Source: Arthrobacter woluwensis
Lineage (GTDB): Bacteria; Actinomycetota; Actinomycetes; Actinomycetales; Micrococcaceae
DNA: 64,000 nt
Assembly: GCF_900105345.1 (NCBI RefSeq)
Contig: NZ_FNSN01000003.1
Coordinates: 1,364,001-1,428,000 of the forward strand
Direction of reading: 5' to 3'
Each line of letters opens with the position of its first letter. Position 1 is the first letter of the stretch. Shown here in pieces: positions 63,259 to 64,000 of this stretch. The notes beneath the pieces are model-generated. The model ran no database searches and was not told where the DNA came from. It saw only the letters and a list, made by a program, of their open reading frames with translations. Position numbers and translations under genes: made by a program.

Positions 63259-64000
63259 GCCAGGAGATCCCGCAGGCCCCGCGACGGCAGGCCCCGCGAC
63301 GTCAGGGCCGGGCAAAGCCCTGGTCCGGGTGCTGCCCGCCGCCCAGGCCTCATGGCCCGCGACTGCCGAGCCGGCCGCCGTCGTCCCCGAAGGCCAGGAC
63401 ACGAGCGGCGTCCTGAAACGCTACGGCGGGCGGAGCGGACGGCTGGTCCGCCTGTTCGCCCTCCGGACCCTGGCGATGCTGCGGCGCGCCGCCCGGATGC
63501 TCTGGCGCGGAGTCACGTGGCTCGGTGGATCCCTGATCCACCGCTGGCGCCGGTCCCTCCAGTTCCGCACGGTGCTCGTCACGGTGCTGCTCGCCTCCGT
63601 CGCCCTGGTGGCGGTGGGTGCGTATCTGAGCAGCCAGATCGCCAGCAACCTCTTCCAGGAGCGCCTGCACCAGGCCGAGAGTGACACCCGGAGCAGCGTC
63701 GCCACGGTCCAGAACACGTTCGACGGCGCCCAGGTCACCGACCGTGCGTCCGCCCAGAAACTCGTGGGGGACACTCTCGCGGCACTGGACAGCAGGGGAA
63801 ACCAGCTGAACCGGCGTTTCGTGTTCCTGGCCGTTCCGGACCAGACCCAGCCGCGGACCCGCTGGGTGGACTCGCGGAGCTCCAACGACATCGGCCTGAG
63901 CGTCCTTCCGGACGATCTGCGGGAAGCGGTCCAGAAGGCCGGCCATGAACAGTACTGGGCTTCCACGGCGCTCCCGATCAAGGGCGGAACCGCACCCGCG
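63233..64000 (+). CDS. mtrB: Sensor histidine kinase MtrB, N-terminal part (cut by window end)
   Basis: The N-terminal sensor part of the kinase partner of MtrA. The visible 256 codons have a hydrophilic Pro/Ala/Gly-rich start, a basic stretch, one transmembrane helix (VLVTVLLASVALVAVGAYLS, about 63580-63640) and an extracellular region with LFQERLHQAESDT. HAMP and kinase domains lie outside the window. GTG 63233 (overlapping mtrA by 26 bp) and GTG 63329 are possible starts; neither has a good ribosome site. The AGGAG at 63262 has no start codon at the right distance. Confidence 0.85.
   Translation, partial: MSDTKPVPEPGDPAGPATAGPATSGPGKALVRVLPAAQASWPATAEPAAVVPEGQDTSGVLKRYGGRSGRLVRLFALRTLAMLRRAARMLWRGVTWLGGSLIHRWRRSLQFRTVLVTVLLASVALVAVGAYLSSQIASNLFQERLHQAESDTRSSVATVQNTFDGAQVTDRASAQKLVGDTLAALDSRGNQLNRRFVFLAVPDQTQPRTRWVDSRSSNDIGLSVLPDDLREAVQKAGHEQYWASTALPIKGGTAPA

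Noticed and set aside
63259-63300. Repeated CAGGCCCCGCGACG units after mtrA as an intergenic repeat
   Set aside because: They fall inside the likely MtrB N-terminus and encode a repeated AGPAT segment, so they are low-complexity coding sequence.

Overview
The window is about 64 kb of high-GC chromosomal DNA from an actinobacterium, most likely a member of the Micrococcaceae (Arthrobacter-like). The pointers are the coproporphyrin-type heme genes with a HemQ/ChdC, the AdnAB helicase-nuclease pair, UvrD2 with a tetracysteine linker and HRDC domain, a FasR-like TetR beside a DUF3107 gene, an MtrAB-type two-component system, frequent GTG starts and ATGA/GTGA gene overlaps. No insertion sequence, prophage, CRISPR array or obvious defence island is visible. 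The family and genus call is inference from gene content, not from a database search.

Layout. 1-1469: the end of a thiamine operon (thiO partial, thiS, thiG). 1668-4292: a minus-strand unit (TetR regulator, DUF3107, small membrane protein) facing a moeZ-type adenylyltransferase-rhodanese. 4357-13500: heme synthesis, with hemA divergent from hemE-cgoX(hemY)-chdC(hemQ)-cpfC(hemH)-hemC-hemD-hemB. 13597-17974: a luciferase-like oxidoreductase and a putative 3-hydroxybutyrate catabolism module (dehydrogenase, MHS transporter, divergent LysR) that separates hemB from hemL. 18013-21885: hemL, a GH3 lipoprotein, a LysE exporter and its Lrp regulator. 22002-24541: a polar amino acid ABC transporter.

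24948-44673: a DNA repair and housekeeping block (DEDDh exonuclease, alkyltransferase-like protein, AdnA, AdnB, an aminoglycoside-phosphotransferase-fold protein, NudC, UvrD2, YgjP-like peptidase, zincin, PDZ-Lon protease, UPF0182). Its order resembles the Mycobacterium tuberculosis Rv3202c to Rv3193c neighbourhood as I remember it. 44776-45058: two initiator tRNA-fMet genes, each with its own promoter and terminator. 45232-50816: an acetyltransferase, PspA, a TPM-domain membrane protein and an HtrA protease (envelope maintenance). 51035-62517: etfBA, a PIG-L deacetylase, gluconate kinase and permease, TrmL, a J-domain protein, a lipid kinase, then cysteine desulfurase, mnmA, chorismate mutase and a MetE-like protein. 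62584 to the end: mtrA and the start of mtrB.

Most of the window is ordinary core chromosome. The observations most worth checking are four intergenic palindromes of exactly 61 nt with unrelated sequences, two candidate operators inside the heme cluster, a 27-bp in-frame tandem duplication in the DNA-binding region of the LysR regulator, a J-domain protein with a degenerate NERD-like domain, and a phosphotransferase-fold protein lacking a metal-binding aspartate.
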